A stretch of DNA of 64,000 bases from Neopararhizobium haloflavum (GTDB lineage Bacteria > Pseudomonadota > Alphaproteobacteria > Rhizobiales > Rhizobiaceae). The notes beneath the pieces were generated by a model. That model saw only the letters and a program-made list of their open reading frames with translations, searched no databases and was not told where the DNA came from. The stretch lies in the NCBI RefSeq assembly GCF_002750855.1, contig NZ_NWUC01000003.1:405852-469851 (forward strand), read 5' to 3'. This document shows, piece after piece, positions 52,083-61,016 of this stretch. Within the stretch, counting starts at the first letter, position 1; every line of letters begins with the position of its first letter. The position numbers and the translations under genes are program-made.

Positions 52083-52378
52083 CGATCATGCCGATGATTG
52101 AGAATGTGTCGTTTCACCCGCAGCGCTTCACGCAGAAGGGCGGCAAGCGGATCGAGATTGCGCCCGGCGACAGTGCGCCGGTCGATATCGACAAAGACAA
52201 TATTCATGTGCGCGCCAAGATCCGCGCCGGCCTGATCGTCTTCGGTGGCGGCAAACGCCAGGGAAAGACGGCAGCCCAGTCAACAGGCTCGGCCGCACCA
52301 GCTCGGACCCGCAAGCGGAAAACGACGAAGACGACGCCCGCGGCGAAACCCGTCACCGGTACAGACCCCGCAGAATAG
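52079..52378 (+). CDS. Small phage protein, structural region
   Basis: A 99-residue protein: a beta-rich front (IENVSFHPQRFTQKGGKRIE, VRAKIRAGLIVFGG) and a basic Lys/Thr/Pro-rich disordered tail. Function unknown; it lies just before the tail tube gene. Confidence 0.65.
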   Translation: MTIMPMIENVSFHPQRFTQKGGKRIEIAPGDSAPVDIDKDNIHVRAKIRAGLIVFGGGKRQGKTAAQSTGSAAPARTRKRKTTKTTPAAKPVTGTDPAE

Positions 52379-52421
52379 GCGCCGTTTCCAGCGCTACCCG
52401 ACCTCGCATCCGCGAGCCCAT

Positions 52422-52448
52422 GGCTGCCGTCAATCCGGCGGCCTTTTT
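52422..52448 (+). terminator. Terminator-like hairpin before the tail tube gene
   Basis: GGCTGCCG pairs with CGGCGGCC (one wobble pair) across six bases, followed by TTTTT. It stands inside the late operon and would need partial read-through. Confidence 0.68.
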
Positions 52449-52481
52449 CCCGTGCCTTGAAGCCAAAGGAGATCAAAGGCC

Positions 52482-52946
52482 ATGGCAAACAAAGTGAACC
52501 CCGTCGCCCGTTCGAAAGTATCGATCGGCGCGGCAACCACCACGTGGGACGAGGCGACCGCTGCCGCCGATCTCACCTATGAGCTCATCGGCCGAATCCG
52601 CAACATCGGGAACTTCGGCGACACCTTCCAGGACATCTCGGTTGACGAAGTCAATGATGGCCGCACCCGCCACGGCAAAGGCACCGCCAATGCCGGCACG
52701 ATGGATCTCGTCTGTAGCCTCGACGACAGCGATGCGGGTCAGGTGGCCGCTAAGGCTGCCGCAGATTCCTACGACGCGTTCAACTTCAAGATCGAGCTGG
52801 CCAAGCCCGATGGAACGTTCAAGACCGTCTACATCTCCGCTCTGGTGATGTCCAAGACGTTTGGTCTCGGCGGCCCGAACGACACGCAGACGATCACCTT
52901 CTCGCTTACCCTCAACGAAGCGCCGATCGAAGTCGACCCGGCCTGA
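52482..52946 (+). CDS. Major tail tube protein
   Basis: A 154-residue protein of the phage tail tube family. LIGRIRNIGNFGDTFQDISV, DSDAGQVAAKAAADSYDAFN and SKTFGLGGPNDTQTITFSL form the expected beta sandwich, and it ends in a short polar tail. It stacks in rings to form the flexible tail tube. Confidence 0.9.
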   Translation: MANKVNPVARSKVSIGAATTTWDEATAAADLTYELIGRIRNIGNFGDTFQDISVDEVNDGRTRHGKGTANAGTMDLVCSLDDSDAGQVAAKAAADSYDAFNFKIELAKPDGTFKTVYISALVMSKTFGLGGPNDTQTITFSLTLNEAPIEVDPA

Positions 52947-53047
52947 TCCCTCACTCTCGCGAGAGCGGGGCGGCGGCTTGATCGGAGGCCGTCGCCCCAT
53001 CCGATCCCGATCCGATCATCCGACATCTGCAAAACAGGATATCCGAC

Positions 53048-53416
53048 ATGAAAACTCTCGTTTCCGACGTCACGATCACGCTCGACGGCAACGATTACCC
53101 GCTGCGCCCCTCGCTCAAGGCCGCCTCGGCCATCTCCAATCAGTATGGCGGCTTCATGGGGGCCTATCAGGCGCTTGCCAACGGCAACCTCCAGGCCATC
53201 CAGTTCATTGTCCGGCAGGCCATTCCCACTCCCGATCAGCGCGGCATCAGCACACAGGAGCTCAATGAAATGGTCTGGCGCACCGGCACGACGACGCTGA
53301 CCGCTCCGATCTCGAAATACCTGTCGCGCCTGCAGAATGGCGGCCGTGATCCGAGCGGCGAGGATGATGACGATGCCATCGCTGACGAAGGCAATGAGGG
53401 AAACGGCGAGATCTGA
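53048..53416 (+). CDS. Tail assembly chaperone, gpG-like
   Basis: A 122-residue protein (MKTLVSDVTITLDGNDYPLR, then AASAISNQYGGFMGAYQALA) with an acidic end, DPSGEDDDDAIADEGNEG. In siphophages the gene before the tape measure encodes G and a frameshifted GT form that coat the tape measure during tail assembly. The slippery site is four codons before its stop. Confidence 0.88.
   Translation: MKTLVSDVTITLDGNDYPLRPSLKAASAISNQYGGFMGAYQALANGNLQAIQFIVRQAIPTPDQRGISTQELNEMVWRTGTTTLTAPISKYLSRLQNGGRDPSGEDDDDAIADEGNEGNGEI
53398..53404 (+). promoter_or_regulatory. Slippery heptamer for -1 ribosomal frameshift (G-GT)
   Basis: GGGAAAC is in the correct phase of the G frame (G GGA AAC), fitting the X XXY YYZ rule, and differs by one base from the lambda G-T site GGGAAAG. 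After slipping, the -1 frame is open from 53404 to 53691. Confidence 0.9.
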
Positions 53417-53691
53417 TCACGGTCGACGAGTATTTCGTCCAGCTCTACGAGGTGGCGGTGCGCGTGCTCCGTGGATGGTCGGATAGCGACATCATGGAGT
53501 GCGACATCCTCCGCCTCGACAGGGCAGTGACCGTGGTCTCCGACGCGACCGACAGCGAATGGCGTGCCCGCTACAAGATCGGCGGGTTCAACATCAAGGA
53601 ACCCGGCTGGGATCGCGAGATGGGCGACGATGAATTCAACAGCAGCCTCGGCGAGGCCCTGGTGATGTTTTCACGTCAGGGGCAGCGATAA
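53404..53691 (+). CDS. T part of the tail chaperone, made as G-T fusion by -1 frameshift
   Basis: The frame adds 95 residues (RRDLITVDEYFVQLYEVAVR onward, with LRGWSDSDIMECDILRLDRA). The fusion product from 53048 would be 214 residues. The T frame has no upstream ATG; the first possible start is a GTG at 53452, which supports expression only as a fusion. Its last 16 bp overlap the convergent lipoprotein gene. Confidence 0.88.
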   Translation, partial: RRDLITVDEYFVQLYEVAVRVLRGWSDSDIMECDILRLDRAVTVVSDATDSEWRARYKIGGFNIKEPGWDREMGDDEFNSSLGEALVMFSRQGQR

Positions 53692-53981
53692 GCCGTACCA
53701 GCCATATTGGCGCCAGACCATCCGCTGGATGATCGCGTCATCAGGATGGTGTTGCCGCCCATGGCGGCGGCGTCGTTCTTCATCTGATTCTCGGCTGCTT
53801 CTATGGCGATCGCAACCATGGCCCCGCCGAACAAGTTGTGGTTGCCCTCGACTGTCCCCAATCGTTCGCACCCTTCAACCTCAAAGGGTGCAGACGTGAT
53901 CTCAACGTTAGCTGTCGTCTGCGTTTCAGTCGTCGCGCAGCCCGCCAAGATTACCAGTCCTGCAAGTCCAAAATACTTCAT
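53676..53981 (-). CDS. Opposite-strand lipoprotein (moron)
   Basis: A 101-residue lipoprotein: signal MKYFGLAGLVILAGC with the lipobox LAGC (Cys15), then a compact domain (FEVEGCERLGTVEGNHNLFG, AAAMGGNTILM) resembling DUF4156-type small outer-membrane lipoproteins. GGAGG lies 8 nt before ATG 53981. It runs against the tail operon and likely has its own promoter. Phage lipoproteins in this setting often block re-infection by related phages, but that is inference. Confidence 0.85.
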   Translation of the reverse strand: MKYFGLAGLVILAGCATTETQTTANVEITSAPFEVEGCERLGTVEGNHNLFGGAMVAIAIEAAENQMKNDAAAMGGNTILMTRSSSGWSGANMAGTAYRCP

Positions 53982-54005
53982 CACTCTGCCCTCCATGCGG
54001 GCAAG

Positions 54006-54035
54006 AGCATAGTCAATGCACGGCAAAGTCCACAA
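54006..54035 (-). promoter_or_regulatory. Candidate promoter of the lipoprotein gene
   Basis: On the minus strand TTGTGG (54030-54035) and TATGCT (54006-54011) are separated by 18 bp, ending 24 bp before the lipoprotein ATG. It lies just ahead of the tape measure start on the other strand. Confidence 0.5.
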
Positions 54036-54045
54036 GGGCACCTGA

Positions 54046-57000
54046 ATGGCAAAAGACACCATCAGAACAGTGACGGTGCGCGGCAGAGAGGAAAATCTCG
54101 ATGCCGTTGCGGACAAGCTGCGCAAGGTCGGCCAGGCGGGCCAGCAGGCGGGTGCCGGCGTCCAGAAGTTCGGCAATGACAGCGTTGCGGGTGCAGCCAA
54201 GATCGGTGACATCGATCGCGAGCTTGATCGTCTGCAAAACGGCCTCGTCGGGTCGGGGCGTGCCTTCGCGCAGTTTGAAAGCGGGATGAAGGCGAGCCAG
54301 AGGGCTCTGGACGCCGGCAAGATCGACATTCAGGAATATTCCCGCCTCGTCAGTGACCTGCAGCAGCGGCTGCAGCGGTCGATCGCGCCGAATCTCGGAA
54401 CCGACGTCAACGCCAGTGGCATCAATCGCCTGCTCGACGGGCAGACAAAGCTCGATGCGGCCACGCGCCGGACGATCAAAGGCATGCTTGACCAGCAGCA
54501 GGCGGCTCAGCGTGCGTATTCCGAGCAGGCCGACGCGGTTGCGCGGCAGAGTGAAGATGTCGCGCGCCTGCGTGCGCAGATCGATCCGTATGGCGCGGCG
54601 CAGGCGCGGCTCAATCAGGAACTTGCCGAGTACAATGCACTTGCTGCCAGCGGCGCGATCTCGTCTTCGGAACTGGCGCAGGCGACGGCGATGGCCAATC
54701 AGCGTTTCAGCGATACGGCGCAGCGGCTCGGGGTTGCCAACGACAACATCCGCCTCAGCGGCATGCAGATGCAGAACCTCGGCTATCAGGTCAACGACGT
54801 CGCAACGATGTTGCTGATGGGTGCGTCGCCGTTCCAGATCATCGCATCGCAGGGCGGCCAGGTCGTGCAGGCGTTGTCCATGTCGCCGGGCGGTGTCGGC
54901 GGATCGCTGCGGGCGATCGGAACGCAGATCGCCTCGCTCGCGACGCGCACCAATCTGATCGTCGGCGGGCTGACGGCGGCGGCCGGTGCCGCGATTTATT
55001 TTGCGACCCGTACCGACGATTCCGCGAAGACTGCGACCGAGGCGCTGGAGGGTTACAGTGATCTGATCACGCAGCTCGAGACGGGCTATGAGCGTGCGGC
55101 CGATGCGGCTACCGAGTTCTTCGAGCGCGCCCAGCAGGAAGGGCCGAACGTCGCGCTTGCCCGCATCCAGAGGACGGAAACCGAGCTGCTGGCCTCGCTG
55201 GCGCGCGAGATCGACGGGCTTCGGAATCGCACCCGGTCTTTCATCACAGAATGGGAGGACATCAGTCCTGCCGTGCTGGAAGGGCAGCAGGAAATCCGCG
55301 ACCTCGTCGACAATGGCGTTGAGGGCGGGATGTCCGTTGCCGAGCTGCAGAATGAGCTGGCTAAGATCCGGATCGACCCCGCCACGCCGCGGTCGATCGT
55401 CGAGATCGTCGACGGTCTCAGTGACGCGGCCGACAATGGCCGATCGCTCGAAGCGGCGCTCGACGCTATCGGGGAGGCCGCAGCCGATGCGAACCAGAAG
55501 ATGGGGCGGCTGCGCATCCCGTCGATCGGTGACGAAATGGAGCGATGGGGTGGATCGGTCGATTATCTGCGGCGGATGAACCCTGAAGGCTACAATGAAC
55601 TGCGCACGGGTCTGGAGGACCAGGCGGACGCCGCAGAGGAGGCGGGCAAAGCTGCGCGGGAATATTCGGATGCCATCGCCGATCAGGAACGGTCGATGGA
55701 TGAGACCGTCGATGCGCTGCGCCGCCAGATCGACATGTTCGGTGCGTCGGAAGGCGCGATCGCCGCCAACGAGTTTCGCATTGAAGCCTTGTCCGAGGCG
55801 CGGCGCGCCGCACGTGAAGCCGGCGAGATCGTCACGCCAGAGCAGGAGGCCGCGATCGAGCGGCAGGCTGAGCTTGTCGGCGTGCTGACTGATCAGATCG
55901 ACGCCATGACGGAAGCGCAGCGGCAGGCTGAGCGCGTCGGCGACCTGATTGCAGATCTCGAATTCGAGACGTCGATCGCCAACATGAGCGATCTCGATCA
56001 GGATATCGCGCGCACGCTCGACCGCTATGAAGTCGCCTTCGACAGTTTCGACGGACAGCGGATCGCCGGTGCGATGCGTTACAACGACGCCGTCGAGCGG
56101 ACAAACGATGCGATGCGTGAAAGCCATGATCTGGCGCGCGATTTTGCCGGCGATCTCCTCGACGGGTTGATGTCGGGTGAGAACGCGCTCGACAGCCTGA
56201 TCGAGACGTTCGCCCGCCTCGGGCAGCAGTTCGCAGAGATCGGACTCGACAAGCTTATGGATGGCTGGTTCGGCGGTGAAGCCGTCACGCCTTCTTTCAG
56301 CTTCACGCCGCCGACGCCCGTGCCGAGCTACACGCCGCAGGCTGCGCCGGTAATTGACGATCGCCAGTTTCGCGAGGTCAATGAGGCACTGACGCGCACC
56401 AGCCAGAGCGCGATGGACGTGGCGCTGCAGTTCGAAGGGCTGAATGAGCGGGCCGACACGGGCACGCTCGACAGCTTCCTCATGGCATCGGGCAACTGGA
56501 ACAACCTTTCGGCCTCCGACACGGCCTGGTGCGCCGCCTTTGCCAATGCTGCGATCTCTCGCGCCGGCGGGCAGGGCACCGGATCGAACCTCGCATCGTC
56601 GTTCCTTGACTGGGGCATGGGGACACATAACCCGCAGGTCGGCGATATAGTGGTGCTGAAGCCGCAGTCGTCAGGTGCGTCCGGCCATGTCGGCTTTCTC
56701 GCCGGCTTCAAAGACGGGACGGTGCAGCTCTTTGGCGGCAACCAGGGCAACGCGGCGAAGTTCAGCAATTTCGATATCGACGACGTCGTCGGCTACCGCA
56801 CCGATCCGTCGCTGCGCGGCATTCCGACGACGCAGCTGCCCGAGATCATGGCGCGCGCGACGGAAAATGGCGTTGTCGGCGGGTTCGATCGCGTCGGACG
56901 TGAATGGGGTATGGACTACGATACATCCGGCCCCAGCGGCTCGGGGCTGTTCTCGCGTTCCGGCATGGGTGTCCTGGGTGCGGGCATAGGCGCATTTGCC

Positions 57001-59808
57001 GGCGGCGCGCAATCCGGCAATCCGCTGATGGGTGGCATCTCCGGAGCGATGAGCGGATTCGGCGCGTCTTCTGCGATCGGCACAGCTATCCCCGCACTTG
57101 CTGGTATCGCTGGGCCCGTCGGCATGATCGGCGGCGCCATCCTCGGCATCTTCGGCGGCATTTTCGGCAAATCGAAACAGAAGAAACAGGAGCGTCAGAA
57201 GGCCCGGCAGGAACTTGAGAGCCAGATGGGCCAGATCACCACGTTCCTCGACGAGATCTCGGGGATCTTTTCCGGCCCTTATCTCTCGCGCTTCCGCGAG
57301 ACCTCGGACGAGCTGAAGAAGATCCGCGATCTCGCCGCCAAGGCCGGCGATCAGGATCTCGTCAAGCGCGTGACGGAAGCCTCGGAATCGTTTTTCGAAG
57401 AGATCGTCGCGGACTACGAGCGCTCGATCGGCGGCATCCTTGAAAGCTTCCGGGCCGGCACCGGCTACAGTGGCGCGTTCGTCGAGGCCAACGAGGCGGT
57501 CAAGGAATTGGAAAAGAGCCTCCTCGGCCTCGTCGAGGATGCCAAGTTCATGGCGAATGCCGGTGGCTCCTATGACAGCGCGCTGGAAGCGGCCGGCGGC
57601 AAGCCGCTCAATCCCGGCTTCGAAGGCCGCAGCTTCTATCGCGCGTACAATCCTGACGCGGGCATCGACGGCGCCTATATCGACGCGGTCAATCGCTGGA
57701 CCGAGACACTCAACGATATCGGCTTCAACCCCTATACCGAGATGAAGGGGACGATTGGCAACGATCCGGTCGGCGGCATTGCCAAGTTCAATTCGGTCGA
57801 CGGGCTACGCGTCAAGCTGGAAGAGCTGGGCGTCGTCTTTGACGAGCTGGGCGAGCCGATCGATAAGGCGACGCTAGCGGCCGAGAAGGCCGCGAATGGT
57901 CCATCTGTTCAGGAGGCACGCGAGGCCGCGCAGATGATGGCTCGGCGCTCGCTGATCGGCGCCGAGGAATTCACCGAGATCGAGGAGCGGATCCAGAGTT
58001 TCGAAGGGACGGCGGCCGGGCTCCAGCAAGTGCTGGAAAAGCTCGACATGAGCGCCGACGAGGCGGCCACGACAATTGCCGAAGATCTGCAGACGGCACT
58101 CGACGATCTGCGCGATGAGTATGTCGAAGGCCTGCAAGCCGGCATCAACGATCTCAACGATCGCGGCTATCTCAACGAGTTCGACGATTTCGCCGATCGG
58201 TTCGAAGACCGTCAGACCGATCTTTCCGAGCTGGAAATGGACGGCGCACTGGCGATCGAAGAGCTCTCGGCCTCGCTCGTCGATGTTATCTCCAATTCGG
58301 AAGTGACGGTCGGCGCGATGCGCGACCTGGCAGCCCGTTTCCCTGAGATCGCAACCGAACTTGGCGCGGTCTGGGAAGCTTTCCGCGACCAGCGCCGGGA
58401 TTTCACGAACGACCTCACAGCATCGATCAATGATCTTTCCGGCGTTGCCTATCTCAACCAGATCACGGATGCGCAGACGCGCTACAATGAGCGCCTGGAA
58501 GAGGCCGAGCGACTTGGTCTATCCGGCGGCTTGGCGCTGACCGAACTGAACCTTGCCGTCGCCCAGATCGCCCAGAGCGCGGATCTCTCGCAAGACGAGC
58601 TGGACCGGCTTGCCAAGATCTTCCCGGAGATTGCATCGAGCCTCACCGGCGCGCTCGGCGTCTCGACGGTGGCCGAGGCGCAGGAAGCGGTCGACGAGGC
58701 CCGCGAAAAGCTGCGCCGGGCCTACGAGGAAGAAAAGTCGGCCATCGAGCAGGTCATCGACCGGACAGAAGCGTTCATCGACACGCTGAAGGATCTGCGG
58801 CTCGACATGCGGCTCGACGAGAACCTGTCGACGCTCGATCCGCGCGAACGGATGCTCGAGGCACAGCGCGAATTTCGCGAGGTCGCCGCCGCCGCGATGT
58901 CAGGCGACGAGGATGCGCAGGCGGAGCTTGCCGGCATCACGCAGGAATATCTCAGTGAGGCGCGGGACTATTACGCCTCGTCCGAGGACTATTTCCAGAT
59001 CTGGGAGGAAGTCGACCGCACGCTTGCCCGCACCGAACGGCTCGCCGGCCAGCAGCTGACGGACGCTCAGAAACAGCTGAAGGCGCTCGATCGGCAGGTG
59101 GAAGCGCTCATCGATATCGACGAGAGCGTGATGTCTGTCGTCGATGCGATCGCCGAGCTGACCAAGGCAATCGCCGAGCTGGAATTCGCGCAGCAGCAGG
59201 CAACCGGCGGCAGCTCATCCTGGCAGGATGCGCGGGCGAAGGACCGCGCCGACAACGGTGTCCAGATCGACCCGATTACCAAGGCCTATCGCGATATCCT
59301 CGGCCGCGACCCGAGCAAGGCCGATGTCGACTACTGGAGCGGCGGCGGCTTTACGAACGACCAGATCCGCGACCGAATTGAAGACATTGCCAATGCCGGC
59401 GGCATGCGCCTCGGCGGGATCGTCGGTGCTTATGCCGGCGGGGGTATCGTTGGCAACGGGATCTGGGATCGCGACAGTGTTCTGGCGCGATATGCCGGCG
59501 GCGGTCAGATCGCGCTGGCCGGCGGTGAGGGTGTCCTCAAGGCACCGTCGATGCGCAAGCTCGGCCCGGATGTGTTTCACCACATCAACCATACCGGCAC
59601 GCTGCCGCAGAACGATAATCGCGCAGAGATTGCCGGTCTACGAGCAGAAGTTCGTCGTCTGGGCGACGTCATCGCGCAAAAGTCCGACGAAGAGCAGGAC
59701 GTCGCGCGCGGTGGCTTTGGCGCCATGGAAAAAGAGTTTCGTCGGGCGCAGAGTACGCAACGGTTGAACGAGAAGCTTGATAAGCTTCAAGCCTCAGGGG
59801 GCCGATGA
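54046..59808 (+). CDS. Tail tape measure protein with embedded peptidoglycan hydrolase domain
   Basis: A 1920-residue tape measure, which would set a long tail (roughly 1.5 Angstrom per residue in known phages). Long helical coiled-coil regions fill residues about 1-790 and 1040-1730. A hydrophobic segment (LIVGGLTAAAGAAIYFA, about 305) and a Gly/Ala-rich one (about 975-1045) may enter the cell membrane. Residues about 795-925 match a TIGR02594-like CHAP-type amidohydrolase with C829 (DTAWCAAFANAA) and H881 (SGHVGFL). A DUF4214-like element lies near 1743-1785 (YRDILGRDPSKADVDYW). The start is ATG 54046. Confidence 0.93.
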   Translation: MAKDTIRTVTVRGREENLDAVADKLRKVGQAGQQAGAGVQKFGNDSVAGAAKIGDIDRELDRLQNGLVGSGRAFAQFESGMKASQRALDAGKIDIQEYSRLVSDLQQRLQRSIAPNLGTDVNASGINRLLDGQTKLDAATRRTIKGMLDQQQAAQRAYSEQADAVARQSEDVARLRAQIDPYGAAQARLNQELAEYNALAASGAISSSELAQATAMANQRFSDTAQRLGVANDNIRLSGMQMQNLGYQVNDVATMLLMGASPFQIIASQGGQVVQALSMSPGGVGGSLRAIGTQIASLATRTNLIVGGLTAAAGAAIYFATRTDDSAKTATEALEGYSDLITQLETGYERAADAATEFFERAQQEGPNVALARIQRTETELLASLAREIDGLRNRTRSFITEWEDISPAVLEGQQEIRDLVDNGVEGGMSVAELQNELAKIRIDPATPRSIVEIVDGLSDAADNGRSLEAALDAIGEAAADANQKMGRLRIPSIGDEMERWGGSVDYLRRMNPEGYNELRTGLEDQADAAEEAGKAAREYSDAIADQERSMDETVDALRRQIDMFGASEGAIAANEFRIEALSEARRAAREAGEIVTPEQEAAIERQAELVGVLTDQIDAMTEAQRQAERVGDLIADLEFETSIANMSDLDQDIARTLDRYEVAFDSFDGQRIAGAMRYNDAVERTNDAMRESHDLARDFAGDLLDGLMSGENALDSLIETFARLGQQFAEIGLDKLMDGWFGGEAVTPSFSFTPPTPVPSYTPQAAPVIDDRQFREVNEALTRTSQSAMDVALQFEGLNERADTGTLDSFLMASGNWNNLSASDTAWCAAFANAAISRAGGQGTGSNLASSFLDWGMGTHNPQVGDIVVLKPQSSGASGHVGFLAGFKDGTVQLFGGNQGNAAKFSNFDIDDVVGYRTDPSLRGIPTTQLPEIMARATENGVVGGFDRVGREWGMDYDTSGPSGSGLFSRSGMGVLGAGIGAFAGGAQSGNPLMGGISGAMSGFGASSAIGTAIPALAGIAGPVGMIGGAILGIFGGIFGKSKQKKQERQKARQELESQMGQITTFLDEISGIFSGPYLSRFRETSDELKKIRDLAAKAGDQDLVKRVTEASESFFEEIVADYERSIGGILESFRAGTGYSGAFVEANEAVKELEKSLLGLVEDAKFMANAGGSYDSALEAAGGKPLNPGFEGRSFYRAYNPDAGIDGAYIDAVNRWTETLNDIGFNPYTEMKGTIGNDPVGGIAKFNSVDGLRVKLEELGVVFDELGEPIDKATLAAEKAANGPSVQEAREAAQMMARRSLIGAEEFTEIEERIQSFEGTAAGLQQVLEKLDMSADEAATTIAEDLQTALDDLRDEYVEGLQAGINDLNDRGYLNEFDDFADRFEDRQTDLSELEMDGALAIEELSASLVDVISNSEVTVGAMRDLAARFPEIATELGAVWEAFRDQRRDFTNDLTASINDLSGVAYLNQITDAQTRYNERLEEAERLGLSGGLALTELNLAVAQIAQSADLSQDELDRLAKIFPEIASSLTGALGVSTVAEAQEAVDEAREKLRRAYEEEKSAIEQVIDRTEAFIDTLKDLRLDMRLDENLSTLDPRERMLEAQREFREVAAAAMSGDEDAQAELAGITQEYLSEARDYYASSEDYFQIWEEVDRTLARTERLAGQQLTDAQKQLKALDRQVEALIDIDESVMSVVDAIAELTKAIAELEFAQQQATGGSSSWQDARAKDRADNGVQIDPITKAYRDILGRDPSKADVDYWSGGGFTNDQIRDRIEDIANAGGMRLGGIVGAYAGGGIVGNGIWDRDSVLARYAGGGQIALAGGEGVLKAPSMRKLGPDVFHHINHTGTLPQNDNRAEIAGLRAEVRRLGDVIAQKSDEEQDVARGGFGAMEKEFRRAQSTQRLNEKLDKLQASGGR

Positions 59809-60081
59809 CCATTTATCCGCGGCTTTGGCTCCATCCACGAACAGTCCCCACGCTATATGTTTTGCGTGATTGACCCACTGATCCTCAGGCACATCCGCCC
59901 GTTTGAACCAAGTTCTCACTTTGCTGATCTGCTGGTCGATCCGTAACTCCAGAAGAACAACGACGCACTCGCGATCAAATGTCCCTGGGCTATCGTACCC
60001 GAACGACTTCAAATCGTGCTGGGTGAAATAATCACCAGCATCCTCGCCTTCAATTCTCAGAACCCGCAAACCATCAGCCAT
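59794..60081 (-). CDS. Opposite-strand cargo gene (moron) after the tape measure
   Basis: A 95-residue protein (MADGLRVLRIEGEDAGDYFT; EDQWVNHAKHIAWGLFVDGA) of unknown family. AGGAGG lies 5 nt before the ATG. It is read against the tail genes, its DNA looks less GC-rich than theirs, and its stop overlaps the tape measure's stop region by 15 bp. No confident promoter was found upstream. Confidence 0.75.
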   Translation of the reverse strand: MADGLRVLRIEGEDAGDYFTQHDLKSFGYDSPGTFDRECVVVLLELRIDQQISKVRTWFKRADVPEDQWVNHAKHIAWGLFVDGAKAADKWSSAP

Positions 60082-60153
60082 CTCTGCCTCCTGAATTCGA
60101 TGAGGGGTAATGCTGGCTGTTTATCACAACAGATACAACCTTGGAGCGTGCGC

Positions 60154-60555
60154 ATGGCGAACATGACGAACTATCTCGAAAAGAAGCTGCTCGATCACAC
60201 GCTGGGCAAGGCGGCATTCGCCATGCCGGCGACCGTCTATTTGGCTCTCTTCACCAGCGATCCCGGCGAAGTGGGCAGTGCGGCGGGCGAGGTAACCGAG
60301 GGCGGATATGCCCGCCAGGCCATCACGGGCGCAATGAGCGCCGCCGATGCGACATCCGGCACATCGACGAATACCGCCGCAATTTCGTTCGGGCCAGCTA
60401 CCGAGGACTGGGGCATGATCAGCCATGTGGGTGTCTTCGATGCGGAGACCGGCGGGAACATGCTTCTTTATGGCGAAATGCCGGCAGCAAAGCTGATCAA
60501 TTCCGGGGATAGCGGCCAGTTTGGCGCATCACAATTCTCGACGTCCTTCGGCTGA
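60154..60555 (+). CDS. Phage tail protein, fibre-like family
   Basis: A 133-residue protein (YLEKKLLDHTLGKAAFAMPA, TVYLALFTSDPGEVGSAAGE, GGYARQAI) of a family widely seen downstream of tape measures in rhizobial and caulobacter phages, usually annotated as tail fibre protein. Exact role unknown. Confidence 0.75.
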   Translation: MANMTNYLEKKLLDHTLGKAAFAMPATVYLALFTSDPGEVGSAAGEVTEGGYARQAITGAMSAADATSGTSTNTAAISFGPATEDWGMISHVGVFDAETGGNMLLYGEMPAAKLINSGDSGQFGASQFSTSFG

Positions 60556-60566
60556 GATAGCACGCG

Positions 60567-61016
60567 ATGCTCGGCTTCAATGCGGTATCCGGCCAGCCCA
60601 TCGCATCGGTGGGTGGATCTTTCGTTGAGCTGTCCGCCGCGCTCACGGGGACAGCATCGCTCGATGCCTCCATGGCGGGCACCTTCGCTCTTGCTGCTGC
60701 CCTTGATGGAGAGTCAGCGATCAGCGGTATCTTCGGCATCATCAATGCGTTCTCTATCCATCTCGAGGGCAGTGCGACGATTGTCGCCGACTACAATCTC
60801 CAGGCGTTCTTCGTCTCGCTCGTTCTGACCGGGTCGAGCATCGAAGCGGCCCTGACGCCAATCCGCGGTTTCTCAATCGAGATGGAGGGCGATGCGACGG
60901 TTTCGCCCTTCATGGTGTCGGCGTTCGAAGCTCTGATCACGGATCCGACCCGGCGCCTGACGTATGCCGTCGAACTCGATCCATGGCCTGTCCAACCCTA
61001 TTCGGATGCCGCCTAA
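60567..61016 (+). CDS. Phage structural protein of unknown function
   Basis: A 149-residue protein made of alternating small-residue beta strands (LSAALTGTASLDASMAGTFA, AFSIHLEGSATIVADYNLQA, GFSIEMEGDATVSP) that look like two to three internal repeats. This pattern suits a beta-helix or tail-tip accessory. The next ATG overlaps its stop. Confidence 0.7.
   Translation: MLGFNAVSGQPIASVGGSFVELSAALTGTASLDASMAGTFALAAALDGESAISGIFGIINAFSIHLEGSATIVADYNLQAFFVSLVLTGSSIEAALTPIRGFSIEMEGDATVSPFMVSAFEALITDPTRRLTYAVELDPWPVQPYSDAA

Noticed and set aside
54013-56628. Antisense frame over the tape measure gene
   Set aside because: Shadow of the long coiled-coil coding region; no motif found.
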